Below are positions 25,854 through 34,963 of a DNA stretch of 64,000 bases, one piece after another. Positions within the stretch are counted from its first letter, which is position 1, and each line of letters begins with the position of its first letter. This DNA is from Sphaerisporangium sp. (GTDB taxonomy: Bacteria; Actinomycetota; Actinomycetes; Streptosporangiales; Streptosporangiaceae): assembly GCA_025964675.1 (NCBI GenBank), contig JAOPYI010000207.1, forward strand, positions 19,079 to 83,078. Direction: 5' to 3'. Both the position numbers and the translations under genes were made by a program. The notes below the pieces were generated by a model. That model had not been told where the DNA came from, ran no database searches, and was given only the letters and a program-made list of their open reading frames with translations.

Positions 25854-28034
25854 ATGAATCAGGACGACCGATTGGGCCCCTACCGACTGCTTCGGCGGCT
25901 CGGTGAAGGCGGCATGGGCGTGGTGCATCTCGCGCTCGACTCCCAAGGCAGGCAGGTCGCCGTCAAGGTGCTGCGCGCCGAGGTCACCGGGGACGACGTC
26001 GCGCGCAGGAGGCTCGCGCGCGAGGTCGAGACCATGCGCCGCGTGCGGAGCAGGCACATCGCCGAGGTGGTCGACGCCGACGTGACCGGCAGCCGCCCGT
26101 ACATCGTGACCCGTTACGTCCCGGGCCAGCCCTTGGACGACACGGTCAAGCAGGACGGCCCGCTCGCCGTCGGCCCGCTGCTCCGGCTGGCCCACGGCGT
26201 GGCCTCGGCGCTCGCGACCGTGCACGCGGCGGGGATCATCCACCGCGACCTCAAGCCCGGGAACGTGCTGATGCTCGACGGTGAGCCCGTTCTCATCGAC
26301 TTCGGCATCGCGCAGGCCGTCGACGCCACCCGGCTGACCCAGACCGGCATGTTCATCGGCACCCCCGGCTACCTGGCCCCCGAGATCATCGAGGGCCACG
26401 AGGCGGGTCCCCAGGTCGACGTGCACGCCTGGGCGGGCACGATGCTGATGGCCGCCACCGGCCAGCCGCCGTTCGGCAAGGGCACGCTGGAGATGGTCTT
26501 CTACAACATCACGGCGGGCAGGGCCAACGTCGACGCCGCACCCGCCATCCTTCGGCCGCTGCTCCGCGCGGCCTTCCAGCGCGATCCCGCCAAGCGGCCC
26601 ACCGCCGCCGACCTCGCCGCGCAGCTCTCCCGGCTCGTCGCCCCGCGCCCGGGCCAGGGCCGTCCGAACGTTCCCGACGAGATCCTCACGGTGCCCGACA
26701 TGTCCGGCACCCCGGCGACGGGGACGCACGAGCCGCCGCCCACGGGGACTTCCGAGCCCCGCCGCGCGGGGCAGTCGCCGGTGCCGGAGCCGCGTCCCGG
26801 CGCGGCGGCGCCCGAGGAGTACGTCTCGCTGCTCAGCGACGCGCCGCAGGGCTCCGGAGCGGGTGACCCGTGGCCGACGGTGCGGGTGACCGGCGATGAG
26901 CTCCGCAACGCGGGCATCGCCTACGAGAGGCCGACGGTCCGGCCGGGCGCAGGTGTTCCCGCCGGGACGGGTGCCGCCGACCTTCATCGGCCCGGCTCAC
27001 CGGGCGTCCCGGCCGAGCGGGCGGGGCAGGGCGACGTGCCGACCCGGTTCGCCCCGCCGACCCCGTCCCAGCCGTGGAAGGCCGCCCAGCCCTTTCCGCT
27101 CGACCAGGGCGAGGTGCCGACCAGGCGGGTCAGGCCGGAAGAGCTGAGCGATCTCGACGCCCAAGCCAAGGCCTACCGCGCCACCCCGGCCGCCCCCGCG
27201 ACGCCGACGGGCGCACCCGGTCCGGCGCGGCCGGCACCGCTGGCCCCGCCCGGGCAGTCCTCGCCCGCCGCGCGGCCGTACCACCACCAGGCGCTGTTCG
27301 AGCAGCCTCCGGACATGTTCGAGCAGACGCCGCACATCCGGCAGCAGCAGCCGGCCGCGCAGTACGTCCCGACCGTGCACCTGCCGCCGGAGGCGACGCC
27401 GGGCTTCGGCCCGCACCACGGGCGGGGCGACCTCCGGCGCTCCCCGGTGTACGGCGTGGCGAGCGTGCTCGCGCTGATCGTCGTGGTCGGCGCGGCCGTC
27501 GTGGCCCCGGTGCTGGTGTCGGTGCCGGTGCTCCTCGCGGCCGTGCTCCTGAGGGCCGCCGACATCGCCCAGCCGAGGCTCGACGCCAGGCGCCCCGCGA
27601 GCGCCGCCGCGAGCGACGTGCTGCGCGTCCTCGGGCAGCCCCTGGCGCTGGTCAAGTCCGTCGGCGTCACGGTCGCGCTCGTGCCGTACGCCCTCATCCT
27701 CGGCGTGCCGGTGGCGCTGGTGCTGACCTTCCTCGTGAAAACCGTGCCCGCGGCCACCGTTCTGAGCTGGGGAGTCGCCGTCTCCCTCTGGATCATCTGC
27801 GCGGGGCCGGGTGTCGAGGGGCCGGGCCGCCAGATGAGCAGGACGCTCGCCTCCGTCTTCCCGTCGAAGGGCGCCGCCACGGCGCTCGCCTGGGTTCTCG
27901 GAGTGGTGGCCGCCCTTGTGGCGGTATACACGGTCAGCACGCTCGTCTGGCCGTCGATGGAGGCACTCTGGAATCCAGTGGACATGGGTATGTGGCGGCA
28001 ACGAGTTGAAGACCTGCGGTCGCAGGCGGGATGA
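25854..28034 (+). CDS. Ser/Thr protein kinase 1, multi-spanning membrane tail
   Basis: A 726-residue Hanks-type kinase. The kinase domain occupies about residues 8-265: glycine loop LGEGGMGVV, Lys38 in VAVKVL, Glu58 in AREVETM, HRDLKPGN at 130-137 and DFG at 149-151. A Pro/Ala-rich linker of about 260 residues follows. The C-terminal third has four to five hydrophobic helices (e.g. VASVLALIVVVGAAVVAPVL, ALAWVLGVVAALVAVYTVS). There are no PASTA repeats, so it is not PknB-like. GGAGATCAG precedes ATG 25854. It overlaps the next kinase gene by ATGA; the two tails look homologous, so they are probably a duplication. Confidence 0.93.
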   Translation: MNQDDRLGPYRLLRRLGEGGMGVVHLALDSQGRQVAVKVLRAEVTGDDVARRRLAREVETMRRVRSRHIAEVVDADVTGSRPYIVTRYVPGQPLDDTVKQDGPLAVGPLLRLAHGVASALATVHAAGIIHRDLKPGNVLMLDGEPVLIDFGIAQAVDATRLTQTGMFIGTPGYLAPEIIEGHEAGPQVDVHAWAGTMLMAATGQPPFGKGTLEMVFYNITAGRANVDAAPAILRPLLRAAFQRDPAKRPTAADLAAQLSRLVAPRPGQGRPNVPDEILTVPDMSGTPATGTHEPPPTGTSEPRRAGQSPVPEPRPGAAAPEEYVSLLSDAPQGSGAGDPWPTVRVTGDELRNAGIAYERPTVRPGAGVPAGTGAADLHRPGSPGVPAERAGQGDVPTRFAPPTPSQPWKAAQPFPLDQGEVPTRRVRPEELSDLDAQAKAYRATPAAPATPTGAPGPARPAPLAPPGQSSPAARPYHHQALFEQPPDMFEQTPHIRQQQPAAQYVPTVHLPPEATPGFGPHHGRGDLRRSPVYGVASVLALIVVVGAAVVAPVLVSVPVLLAAVLLRAADIAQPRLDARRPASAAASDVLRVLGQPLALVKSVGVTVALVPYALILGVPVALVLTFLVKTVPAATVLSWGVAVSLWIICAGPGVEGPGRQMSRTLASVFPSKGAATALAWVLGVVAALVAVYTVSTLVWPSMEALWNPVDMGMWRQRVEDLRSQAG

Positions 28035-30052
28035 CGGGGGAAACGGTGCCGGAGACGCTTGACAGACTCGGTCCCTACCGGCTGTTGCGCCGGCTCGGCG
28101 AGGGCGGGATGGGCGTCGTCCATCTCGGCCTCGACGGGGAGGGCAGGGAGGTCGCCGTCAAGGTGCTCCACCCTCACGTGGCGGCCGACCTCAAGGCCCG
28201 CGACCGCCTGACCCGCGAGGTCGAGACCATGCGGCGGGTGCGCAGCGCGAGGGTCGCCGAGGTGCTCGACGCCGAGCTCACAGGGGCCACGCCCTACATC
28301 GTCACCAGGTTCGCCCCCGGGCGCACGCTGGAGGAGACCGTCCTGTCGGACGGCCCGCTGTCGCAGCGCGAGGTCGTACGGCTGGCGCGCGGCCTGTCCG
28401 AGGCGCTGATCGCGATCCACGCCGCCGACGTGATCCACCGTGACTTCAAGCCGGCGAACGTCATGCTGGTCAACGGCGATCCGCTGGTCATCGACTTCGG
28501 CATCGCCCACCTGGTCAACGCCACCAGGCTCACCCAGACCGGCATGTTCGTCGGCACCCCTGGCTACCTCGCGCCCGAGATCATCAGGGACGAGGAGATC
28601 ACCCAGGCGGCCGACGTCCACGCCCTGGCGGCCACGGTGTTCTTCGGGGCGACCGGAAAGCCGCCGTTCGGGTCGGGCTCCTTCGAGTCGGTCTGTTACA
28701 ACATCATGGAAGGCCGGGCCAACATCGAGCAGGCGCCGCCCTGGCTGCGCGGCTGGCTGCGCGCGGCCTTCGCGGTGAACCCGGGCGCCCGTCCGAACGC
28801 CCAGGGCCTGCTGGCGATGGCGAGGTCCCTCGACCCGAGCGTGACGGCCTTCCAGGAGACCTCGGCCGGCCACACCCGCAGGCTCGACAGCGCCCAGGGA
28901 ACCGGACGCGTCCCCGACGGCACCCGCGTGCTCAACGGGTCCGCGCCGGACGCCACCCACGTGCTGAACGGCTCGGCGCCCGGCCTGCCGGGGGTGACGG
29001 ACGACCTCCCGCCGACCAAGCGCACCAAGCCGGCGTCGGAGGACAGCTACTCCGACCTGCTGCCTCCCGTGCGCTACGCCGAGCCCGATCGCAGGCGCAA
29101 CCGCGCCGACGCGCCCGGCGCCTTCGCGCCGCCCCCGCCCGCCTCCGGATACCCCGCCGCGCCGTACGCCCCTCCCGGGCAGTACGCGCCCGTGCCCTAC
29201 CCAGACCAGCGGGTGGCAGGCCCCCCTCCACCGGCCTACCCAGGGTCCACCCGGGGCTCCATGGCGCCGCCGACCCACGGCGTGCCGTACGCCCCCGACC
29301 AGCGGCGAGGGGCGTACCCCCCCGAGCAGGGACGCGGGCCGTACCCTCCCGCGCAGGAGCGCAGGCCAGAGCCGGAGCGCGACCGCCCGCCCTATCGCAC
29401 CGGGCACCCGCTGCTCGCCGCCCTGCTGCTGGTGGTGGCGGTCACGGGCGCGCGCATGCTGCCCGTGCTGGTCGGCGTCTTCATGGTGGTCGCGGTGCTC
29501 TGCCTGCGCGTCGGCGAATACCTGTGGAGCGACCTGGCGCAGCGCCGCTCGGTCCGGGGCAACAGCGCGAGCGATCCGCTGCTGGCCCTTCTCGGCACGC
29601 CGTGGGCGCTCATCAAGGCCGCGCTCATGACGATCGTCGTCACGCCGCTGGCGGGGATGTTCGCGCTGTGCGTCTGGGGCGCGCTGCACTTCCTAGCCGG
29701 GCTGACCACCGACACCGCAGCCGCCTACGGGGCGTCCGCGTTCGTCGGCGGCCTGTTCCTGCTGCCCGGCGGCGGGCCGCCCCGCAAGGCGGTGGCGCGC
29801 ACCCTTACCGCGGTGATCCGGAGTCCCGGGGCGGGGATGGTGGTTACGATCATCGTCGGCACCCTGGCGTTCTTCGCCCTGGTGAGCGCGATGTCCGCCC
29901 TTCCGTCCTGGGTGCCCTGGCAGGCGCCGTCGAAGGCGATCAACACGCTGAGCGACCACGCCAGGAGCAGTGCGACCGGCCTTATGAGCGGCCTGGTGAA
30001 GGACCTGATGGACAATCTGGGCCTCGGGTTCCTCGCATTCTGGGGCAACTGA
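28031..30052 (+). CDS. Ser/Thr protein kinase 2, paralogue of kinase 1
   Basis: A 673-residue Hanks-type kinase closely resembling its upstream neighbour. Its catalytic motifs are RLGEGGMGVVHLGLD, Lys44 in VAVKVLHPHVAAD, VIHRDFKPANVMLV (HRDF rather than HRDL) and VIDFGIAHLVNATRLTQTG. The linker is rich in Pro, Tyr and Gly (GAYPPEQGRGPYPPAQER). The tail carries about four or five membrane helices and a segment (PGGGPPRKAVARTLTAVIRS) resembling the equivalent piece of kinase 1. The start at ATG 28031 overlaps the preceding stop; GTG 28046 is an alternative. Likely co-expressed with kinase 1 and possibly cross-phosphorylated. Confidence 0.92.
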   Translation: MTGETVPETLDRLGPYRLLRRLGEGGMGVVHLGLDGEGREVAVKVLHPHVAADLKARDRLTREVETMRRVRSARVAEVLDAELTGATPYIVTRFAPGRTLEETVLSDGPLSQREVVRLARGLSEALIAIHAADVIHRDFKPANVMLVNGDPLVIDFGIAHLVNATRLTQTGMFVGTPGYLAPEIIRDEEITQAADVHALAATVFFGATGKPPFGSGSFESVCYNIMEGRANIEQAPPWLRGWLRAAFAVNPGARPNAQGLLAMARSLDPSVTAFQETSAGHTRRLDSAQGTGRVPDGTRVLNGSAPDATHVLNGSAPGLPGVTDDLPPTKRTKPASEDSYSDLLPPVRYAEPDRRRNRADAPGAFAPPPPASGYPAAPYAPPGQYAPVPYPDQRVAGPPPPAYPGSTRGSMAPPTHGVPYAPDQRRGAYPPEQGRGPYPPAQERRPEPERDRPPYRTGHPLLAALLLVVAVTGARMLPVLVGVFMVVAVLCLRVGEYLWSDLAQRRSVRGNSASDPLLALLGTPWALIKAALMTIVVTPLAGMFALCVWGALHFLAGLTTDTAAAYGASAFVGGLFLLPGGGPPRKAVARTLTAVIRSPGAGMVVTIIVGTLAFFALVSAMSALPSWVPWQAPSKAINTLSDHARSSATGLMSGLVKDLMDNLGLGFLAFWGN

Positions 30053-30111
30053 CCCCCGGAGTGTGCGTGGCACGCGTCCGGGGCACGATTGATGGCGCCG
30101 GAAGGAGTGGC

Positions 30112-31332
30112 ATGAGCGTGCCAACGGCTGGTCAGCTCGGGCCCTACCGCCTGCTGTCGCGGCTGGGGGCGGGCGGGTTCGGCGAGGTCCACCTGGCGCT
30201 CGACCCCGAGGGCCACACGGTGGCGGTCAAGGTCCTGCATCCGCACGTCGCGGCGGACGACGTCGCGCTCGCGCGGCTGGCGCGCGAGGTGGACACCATG
30301 CGCCGGGTCCGTGGGCCGTACATCGCGGAGGTGCTCGACGCCTCCCTGGAGGGCCCTCGCCCCTACCTCGTCACGAAATACGTCCAAGGGCGCTCCCTGG
30401 GGGCCGTGCTGGCCACCGGGGGGCCGGTGCGGGGCGACGAGCTCGTACGGCTGGCGCGCGGGCTCGCCGAGGCGCTGGCGTCCATCCACGGAGCCGGCGT
30501 CGTGCACCGTGACCTGAAACCGGCGAACGTCATCATCTCCGACGGTGAGCCCCACGTCATCGACTTCGGCATCGCGTACGCGCTCGACTCGGCCGCGGTG
30601 ACGGTGTCGGGGGCCGTACTCGGCACGCCCGGCTACCTCGCGCCCGAGGTGCTGGAGGGCGGGGAGGTGAGCCCCTCGGCCGACGTGTTCGCCTGGGGCG
30701 CCACGATGGCCTACGCCGCCTCGGGCCGGCAGCCGTACGGCACAGGCCCGGCGCCGGCGGTCGCCTACCGCGTCGTGCACCAGGAGCCCGACCTGGACGA
30801 CGTGCCGTCGTGGCTGGTGTCGCTGGTGCGCGAGTGCCTGAGCGACGACCCGGCCGCCAGGCCCACGGCCGCGCAGCTCCGCGCCAGGCTCGGGGTCGCC
30901 GCGCCGCCGCCGACGATCCCGCCCGAGCGGCGCCGCGTCACCGACATGAGGGAGCCGCCCACCGAGCGGTGGCGGCCGGGCAAGCGTGACTCTCCAGGCA
31001 TCGTCGACGCGCTGGTCCGGCACCGCGACAAGGTGCGCAGGCGCTGGGTGGTGGCCACGGGCGTCCTCGCCGGTCTGGTGGCCGCCGCCGTCCATCAGTA
31101 CTTCCCGGAGACCTCCGTGCTGGTCCTCGCGGCGTACGGCGTGGGCATGCTGGTCGACGCCGGCTTCGGCGTCGTGGCCAGGTCCCGGCCACGCGCGCTG
31201 TTCGACCTGGTCAGCGGGGCGGGTACGGTCGGGTTGTACGCCGCGCTGATCGCGCTTTTCAGCCCTTTCACGCTGCTTCTGGCCCTCGCCACCGTGATCG
31301 TCGTGCTGGTGATGATCGCCTTCGCGAGCTGA
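30112..31332 (+). CDS. Ser/Thr protein kinase 3, shorter paralogue
   Basis: A 406-residue Hanks-type kinase. Catalytic motifs: LGAGGFGEVHLALD, Lys40 in VAVKVLHPHVAADD, VVHRDLKPANVIIS and VIDFGIAYALDSAAVTVSG. The linker is only about 50 residues. The tail has four hydrophobic helices (WVVATGVLAGLVAAAVHQYF, TGLYAALIALFSPFTLLLAL-like region) and ends at the membrane. GAAGGAG precedes ATG 30112. It lies 59 bases after kinase 2, with no obvious terminator between them. Its kinase domain shares the HPHVAAD segment with kinase 2, pointing to a second duplication. Confidence 0.92.
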   Translation: MSVPTAGQLGPYRLLSRLGAGGFGEVHLALDPEGHTVAVKVLHPHVAADDVALARLAREVDTMRRVRGPYIAEVLDASLEGPRPYLVTKYVQGRSLGAVLATGGPVRGDELVRLARGLAEALASIHGAGVVHRDLKPANVIISDGEPHVIDFGIAYALDSAAVTVSGAVLGTPGYLAPEVLEGGEVSPSADVFAWGATMAYAASGRQPYGTGPAPAVAYRVVHQEPDLDDVPSWLVSLVRECLSDDPAARPTAAQLRARLGVAAPPPTIPPERRRVTDMREPPTERWRPGKRDSPGIVDALVRHRDKVRRRWVVATGVLAGLVAAAVHQYFPETSVLVLAAYGVGMLVDAGFGVVARSRPRALFDLVSGAGTVGLYAALIALFSPFTLLLALATVIVVLVMIAFAS

Positions 31333-31653
31333 GCCGGAGCATAGTTCTGGAATATTGTTCGGTATGGTGTGCAGTGGAACGCCGCCCGGGCCGTACAGCC
31401 GCGGGTTTGCCACTAAGCTACTAGTGGGTAACATAATGCGGAGGGAAAGGGACGAGCTGCCGACACGGAGATCGTCTCGGGCCACCCGATGTCACCGCGT
31501 CCCAGGGCGCATGACAGTCTGAAGGCGGCTCCCGGTGCCGGTCACCGGGGTAGCCCGCAAGACGTGTGCGTACCCCGCGCGCACGTGCCGAGGAATCGGC
31601 GCCAGCCCCAGCGATGTGGTGGCGCCTGTGAAACGGGAGGTCGGCCACCGGCC
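31333..31653. other. Intergenic region upstream of etfBA
   Basis: A 321-base gap with no convincing gene. It holds the inverted repeat CCACTA-N6-TAGTGG (31410-31427), followed at once by a TAACAT/CATAAT -10-like sequence (31429-31437). Transcription of etfBA probably starts near 31440, giving a leader of about 210 bases. Confidence 0.5.
31410..31437 (+). promoter_or_regulatory. Putative operator and promoter for etfBA
   Basis: CCACTA-AGCTAC-TAGTGG is a perfect inverted repeat with 6-base arms. It ends 1 base before TAACAT and overlaps the -35/-10 spacer, a position suited to repressor binding. No adjacent regulator gene is available, so the binding protein is unknown. Confidence 0.45.
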
Positions 31654-32433
31654 ATGAATATCGTCGTCTGCGTGAAGCAGGTCCCCGACACGGCGACCGA
31701 GCGCAAGCTGAGGTCCGATGACAATACGCTCGATCGTGACGCCGCGGACGGCGTCATCAACGAGCTGTGCGAATACGCCGTCGAAGAGGCACTCAGGATC
31801 AAAGAGGCCCACGGCGGCGAGGTCACTGTGCTGACCATGGGTCCGAGCAAGGCCGCCGACACGATCCGCAAGGCCCTCGCGATGGGTGCCGACAAGGCCG
31901 TCCACCTGCTGGACGACGCGTTGCACGGCTCGGACGCCCTGTCCACGTCCTACGCCTTGGCCCAGACGCTGAAGAAGATCGGGTTCGACCTGGTCGTCCT
32001 CGGCTCGGAGTCCACCGACGCGCGCACGGGCGTGCTGGCGGCCATGCTGGCCGAGCGCCTCGGCACGCCGCAGCTCACGCTGGCGCGCAAGGTCGACATC
32101 GACGGTTCCACCATCAGCGTCGAGCGCGTCACCGACTACGGCTTCGACAAGGTCGAGGCCACGTTGCCCGCCGTCGTCTCCGTGGTGGAGAAGATCAACG
32201 ACCCGCGTTACCCCTCCTTCAAGGGCATCATGGCCGCGAAGAAGAAGCCGGTGGAGACCCTCGGAGTATCCGACGCGGAGATCGACACCGCCCAGGTCGG
32301 CCTCGGCGGCGCCTGGAGCGAGGTCGCGGAGTTCGCCGTCGCCCCGCCGCGCGCGGCCGGCACCATCGTCAAGGACGAGGGCGACGGTGGCTCCAAGGCC
32401 GCCGACTTCCTCGCGTCGAAGAAGTTCATCTAA
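31654..32433 (+). CDS. etfB: Electron transfer flavoprotein beta subunit
   Basis: A 259-residue ETF beta subunit (FixA-like), which binds AMP and partners with EtfA to carry electrons from acyl-CoA dehydrogenases to the respiratory chain. It starts NIVVCVKQVPDTATERKL and includes LRIKEAHGGEVTVLTMGPSK and DLVVLGSESTDARTGVL, the ETF signature region. The later VERVTDYGFDKVEATLPAVV is also typical. ATG 31654 follows GGGAGG at a rather long 13-base spacing. etfA follows 9 bases after its stop, so they form one operon. Confidence 0.96.
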   Translation: MNIVVCVKQVPDTATERKLRSDDNTLDRDAADGVINELCEYAVEEALRIKEAHGGEVTVLTMGPSKAADTIRKALAMGADKAVHLLDDALHGSDALSTSYALAQTLKKIGFDLVVLGSESTDARTGVLAAMLAERLGTPQLTLARKVDIDGSTISVERVTDYGFDKVEATLPAVVSVVEKINDPRYPSFKGIMAAKKKPVETLGVSDAEIDTAQVGLGGAWSEVAEFAVAPPRAAGTIVKDEGDGGSKAADFLASKKFI

Positions 32434-32442
32434 GGGGGACCG

Positions 32443-33396
32443 ATGGCTGAGATTCTGGTTCTCGTCGAGCACGTCGACGGTGAGGTCAAGAAGGTCACCC
32501 TTGAGCTGCTGACCCTGGCCCGGTCGCTGGGCTCCCCGTCGGCGGTCTGGGCGGGCCCCGGCTACTCCGGCGCCGCCAAGGCCAGGCTCGGTGAGTACGG
32601 CGCGGAGAAGATCTACGTCGCCGACTCCGCCGAGATCGTCGACTACGTCGTGGCGCCGAAGGCCGAGCTGCTGGCCCAGCTCGTCTCCTCCGCCTCCCCG
32701 GCGGCGGTCCTCGTGGCCGCCACGGCCGAGGGCAAGGAGGTCGCCGGACGCCTCGCGATCAAGACGGACTCCGGCGTCATCACCGACGCCGTGGGCCTCG
32801 GCGACGGTTTCGTCGCCGAGCAGTCCATCTTCGGTGGCGGCGTCAACGTCAAGTCCAAGGTCAGCAAGGGCACCCCCATCGTGGCGGTACGCCCCAACTC
32901 GACCGCCCCAGAGGCCTCCGCGGGAGCGGCGGCCGAGGAGCAGGTGACGGTGTCGCTCTCCGAGACCGCCAAGGCCGCCAAGGTCGTCGAGCGCGTCAAG
33001 CAGGAGAAGGGCGCCCGTCCCGAGCTGACCGAGGCCGCGATCGTGGTCTCCGGCGGCCGCGGGGTCGGCTCCGGGGAGAACTTCTCGATCATCGAGAAGC
33101 TGGCGGACGCCCTCGGTGCCGCCGTCGGCGCCTCGCGCGCCGCGACCGACGCCGGGTGGTACCCCCACCAGTTCCAGGTCGGGCAGACGGGCAAGACGGT
33201 GTCCCCGCAGCTCTACATCGCGGCGGGCATCTCCGGGGCCATCCAGCACCGGGCCGGTATGCAGACCGCGAAGACGATCATCGCGATCAACAAGGACCCC
33301 GAGGCCCCGATCTTCGAGCTGGCCGACTTCGGCGTCGTGGGCGACCTGCACCAGATCGTCCCGCAGCTCTCCGAAGAGGTCGAGAAGCGCAAGTAG
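32443..33396 (+). CDS. etfA: Electron transfer flavoprotein alpha subunit
   Basis: A 317-residue FAD-binding ETF alpha subunit. The C-terminal FAD domain is plain: [20 protein letters not shown], then QIYVAAGISG-type [20 protein letters not shown], then [20 protein letters not shown]. The N-terminal domain ([20 protein letters not shown]) is normal. It has GGGGGACC just before ATG 32443. It forms a heterodimer with EtfB; the electron acceptor (ETF-quinone oxidoreductase) is not encoded in the window. Confidence 0.96.
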   Translation: MAEILVLVEHVDGEVKKVTLELLTLARSLGSPSAVWAGPGYSGAAKARLGEYGAEKIYVADSAEIVDYVVAPKAELLAQLVSSASPAAVLVAATAEGKEVAGRLAIKTDSGVITDAVGLGDGFVAEQSIFGGGVNVKSKVSKGTPIVAVRPNSTAPEASAGAAAEEQVTVSLSETAKAAKVVERVKQEKGARPELTEAAIVVSGGRGVGSGENFSIIEKLADALGAAVGASRAATDAGWYPHQFQVGQTGKTVSPQLYIAAGISGAIQHRAGMQTAKTIIAINKDPEAPIFELADFGVVGDLHQIVPQLSEEVEKRK

Positions 33397-33410
33397 GTCT
33401 GACGCACAGG

Positions 33411-33445
33411 CGGCGCCGCACCCGTTTTCGGCGGGGGCGGCGCCG
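33411..33445. terminator. Terminator between etfA and the convergent MFS gene
   Basis: CGGCGCC (33411-33417) pairs with GGCGCCG (33439-33445); a CCG/CGG inner stem around a TTTT-containing loop extends it. It starts 15 bases after the etfA stop, between convergent genes. Confidence 0.55.
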
Positions 33446-33549
33446 TTCGCATGTGCGGCGTGCCGTCCCGCGAGGCGCCGGCCGCTCACGCGGGGTGTCG
33501 TACGGGCTCGCGTGTCACGCACATGGCGTCAGGACGGTCCGCCTGCCGG

Positions 33550-34752
33550 TTACGCGGCGGCCTTCAGGGGCTCCCGCTCGGTGAGCCGGTGGATCTCCGC
33601 GCCTGCCGTACGGGACTCGCGGCGGGGCAGGAAGTACGCGGCCACCGAGATGAGCACCCCGAGCACGACGGCGACGCCCAGCGCGACCCGGAGCGTCGCG
33701 GCGTGGCTCAGGAAGCCGATCACCACTGGGCCGAGGAGCAGGCCCGCGTAGCCCATCGCGCCGGTCTGGGCGATGGCAGGGCCCGGGTTGCCGGTGGCCG
33801 TGCCCGCGAGCGAGATCGCCATCGGGGAGACCGTCGCGACGGTGAGTCCGATGAGGATCATCCCGCCGACGGCGACCACCGGGGACGACGTGGTGATCAC
33901 GAGCGTGAAGGTCAGGGCCGTGCCGAGGCCGGAGGCGATGATGAGCCGGCGGGCGCCGACCCGGGTACGCAGCCGGTCGCCGGTGAGCCGGGCGATCAGC
34001 ATGCCGCCCTCGAAGATCGGGTAGCCGAGGGCGGCGACCGCCTCGGGGGCGGCGACGGTGTCCCGCAGGAACAGGCCGTTCCAGTCGGCGACGGCACCCT
34101 CGACCATGAAAGCGCCGAACGCGATGGCGCCGAGCAGGTACACGACCGGGGGCATCCGCCGCCGTGCCCCGCCGGACGCGGGCTCCACGAAGACCGGGTC
34201 CGGCAGGAAGCCCCGGCTGAGCCAGTACGCCCCGGGGGCCGACACGAGGGCGATGGCGGCCAGGTTGGCCGTGAACGAGACCCCGAAGGAGATGGCCACG
34301 GTGCCGAGAAGGCCGGCCGACATGGCGCCCACGCACCAGCCGGCGTGCATGCCGTTCATCAGCGGGCGGCCGTAGGCGCGCTCCACGGCCGAGCCCTGGG
34401 CGTTCATCGCGACGTCGACCGCTCCGAAGAACATGCCGAACAGCGCGGCCACCACGACCATCGACGGGAGCGACGGGGCGAGCGCGACTCCGAGGAGCGA
34501 CGCCGCGCAAAGGGGGGCGCAGGCCCGGAGGACGGCGCGGCTGCCCGCGCGTGCCATCACGCCCCGCATGGACTGCATGGTCACCAGCGCCCCGACTCCC
34601 CAGGCGAGGAGCACGAGAGCGACCGACGCCTCGGATATGCCGAGTCTGTCGGTCAGCGCGGGGATGCGCACGGTGAACGTGCCGCACATGAGGCCGGCGA
34701 GGACGAAGGTGAGGATCGCCCGGGAGCGGGCGGTCCTCAGGTCGCGGGTCAT
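33550..34752 (-). CDS. MFS transporter, YbjJ-like
   Basis: A 400-residue permease with twelve hydrophobic segments. ILTFVLAGLMCGTFTVRIPALTDRLG opens helix 1, and FGMFFGAVDVAMNAQGSAVE with GRPLMNGMHAGWCVGAMSAG in the middle resembles the YbjJ group of uncharacterised MFS proteins rather than DHA1 or DHA2 drug pumps. ATG 34752 has AAAGG 9 bases upstream. It lies 211 bases downstream of a TetR gene on the same strand, separated by a hairpin, so it may have its own promoter but could still be the TetR target. The substrate is unknown. Confidence 0.88.
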   Translation of the reverse strand: MTRDLRTARSRAILTFVLAGLMCGTFTVRIPALTDRLGISEASVALVLLAWGVGALVTMQSMRGVMARAGSRAVLRACAPLCAASLLGVALAPSLPSMVVVAALFGMFFGAVDVAMNAQGSAVERAYGRPLMNGMHAGWCVGAMSAGLLGTVAISFGVSFTANLAAIALVSAPGAYWLSRGFLPDPVFVEPASGGARRRMPPVVYLLGAIAFGAFMVEGAVADWNGLFLRDTVAAPEAVAALGYPIFEGGMLIARLTGDRLRTRVGARRLIIASGLGTALTFTLVITTSSPVVAVGGMILIGLTVATVSPMAISLAGTATGNPGPAIAQTGAMGYAGLLLGPVVIGFLSHAATLRVALGVAVVLGVLISVAAYFLPRRESRTAGAEIHRLTEREPLKAAA

Positions 34753-34924
34753 CACAAAGACCTTTCAAGGATTTCGCGCATGGCTGAACGGTGTGGTGAA
34801 TGTGGTGCGGTCGCGCGGGATCCGCACGCGGCGCTGGTTCGGGAGGCGTGGCGCGCTCGAACGTGACAGGGGAGCGGCGCGATACCTGGGGGAGTGTCAG
34901 CTGGGGCGTCGCACGCTGGAGCGG

Positions 34925-34948
34925 CCCTTCCGGATCCGTCCGGAAGGG
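34925..34948. terminator. Terminator after the TetR gene
   Basis: CCCTTCCGGA-TCCG-TCCGGAAGGG is a perfect 10-bp stem with a 4-base loop. It starts 15 bases beyond the TetR stop codon on the minus strand. There is no T tract. Confidence 0.6.
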
Positions 34949-34963
34949 TGGCGGCTCACAGGG

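Noticed and set aside
27173..29689. An 838-codon minus-strand frame across two kinase genes
   Set aside because: Spans two real genes in antisense, is arginine/glycine-rich and has no recognisable domain.
31492..33522. A 676-codon minus-strand frame opposite etfBA
   Set aside because: Antisense shadow of two conserved genes; repetitive Leu/Gly/Asp composition.
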